A stretch of DNA of 35,802 bases, from contig JAFMML010000001.1 of NCBI GenBank assembly GCA_017859745.1, positions 92,363 to 128,164 of the forward strand, given 5' to 3'. A program made the translations under genes and the position numbers. Source of the DNA: Planctomycetota bacterium. GTDB taxonomy: Bacteria > Planctomycetota > Phycisphaerae > Phycisphaerales > SM1A02. This document shows, piece by piece, positions 35,613 to 35,802 of the stretch. Within the stretch, counting starts at the first letter, position 1. Every line of letters starts with the position of its first letter. The notes beneath the pieces were generated by a model, which made no database searches, was not told the DNA's origin, and saw only the letters and a program-made list of their open reading frames with translations.

Positions 35613-35802
35613 ATGATCCGCGCCGATCCCGTTCGTCGATTCGCGCGAGCCGCGGTGATTCCTCTCGCGGTCGGGGTCGTACTTGTCGCGGGCGCCACCA
35701 TCTTCGCCGCGGTCTTTCAGGATCGGTTGATCCACCTGCCCTCTCGAATCTCGCTCGAGGAGCTCGAGGCCCAGGCGAACCGGCTCGGAGTCGCGGTGTG
35801 GC
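35613..35802 (+). CDS. Probable membrane-anchored alpha/beta hydrolase, 3'-truncated by window edge
   Basis: Only the first 63 residues are in the window. A basic N-terminus precedes one hydrophobic segment (about 14-35), followed by VFQDRLIHLPSRISLEELEAQANRLGV. An anchor followed by FQxxLIxxPS is typical of membrane-anchored alpha/beta hydrolases of the BEM46/YqkD type, but the catalytic region lies outside the window, so the call is tentative. Confidence 0.5.
   Translation, partial: MIRADPVRRFARAAVIPLAVGVVLVAGATIFAAVFQDRLIHLPSRISLEELEAQANRLGVAVW

Overview
The window is a GC-rich, gene-dense bacterial chromosome segment. Most genes sit on the minus strand in the left half and on both strands in the right half, with short spacers and no insertion sequences, integrases, phage genes, CRISPR arrays or rRNA. 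The gene content points to a Planctomycetota bacterium, most likely of the Phycisphaerae. The main support is a DUF1800/DUF1501 pair (a hallmark planctomycete arrangement), a ~980-residue large NAD-glutamate dehydrogenase, Gram-negative envelope genes (an OEP-type outer-membrane factor, UppP) and strong GC bias. The taxonomic call is an inference from gene families, not from a marker-tree computation.

Layout. 1-4.9 kb: a secreted DUF4140/DUF4139 (MuiA-like) protein downstream of glutamate dehydrogenase, minus strand. 5.0-7.0 kb: ribF and a DHH/DHHA1 NrnA-type phosphoesterase, plus strand. 7.1-10.5 kb: a minus-strand DUF1800 - DUF1501 - heavy-metal-binding (HMA) lipoprotein cluster. 10.7-12.4 kb: an unrecognised polytopic membrane protein and a hot-dog/DUF4442-like protein. 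12.7-16.8 kb: a sugar-phosphate isomerase/epimerase-like TIM barrel, a cysteine-less FmdB-like small protein, ligA and a membrane-anchored orphan. 16.8-19.0 kb: uppP and a ketol-acid reductoisomerase, minus strand. 19.1-21.5 kb: a PilZ protein, aroK, rpmH (bL34) and rnc. 21.6-25.0 kb: a phoB-phoR-phoU regulatory operon, minus strand. 25.2-28.3 kb: a UDP-glucuronate decarboxylase-like epimerase, an NTF2-fold protein, recA and tRNA-Leu(CAG). 28.5-32.6 kb: a FUSC/HlyD/DUF1656 efflux operon divergent from a TolC-type outer-membrane factor. 32.7-35.8 kb: a small PQQ-repeat protein translationally coupled to an LplT-like MFS transporter, then a cysteine desulfurase and the start of a probable alpha/beta hydrolase, cut by the window edge.

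How the genes work together. Several are core housekeeping genes (ligA, recA, rnc, rpmH, aroK, ribF, uppP). The functional units are phosphate sensing (phoB/phoR/phoU), a four-part tripartite-type efflux module, and the DUF1800/DUF1501/HMA cluster.

Regulation is the more unusual part of what can be read. Many genes carry a TAnnnT-type -10 hexamer, and in five or six cases it sits only 6-9 nt before the start codon, which implies leaderless transcripts. The PilZ gene is preceded by an excellent match to a sigma-28 (FliA) flagellar promoter. All four junctions between convergent protein genes carry inverted repeats. Short 12-17 nt tandem duplications recur in spacers and in the 5' end of recA. 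I did not find a convincing new multi-gene system; the most interesting leads are regulatory signals and a few odd proteins.
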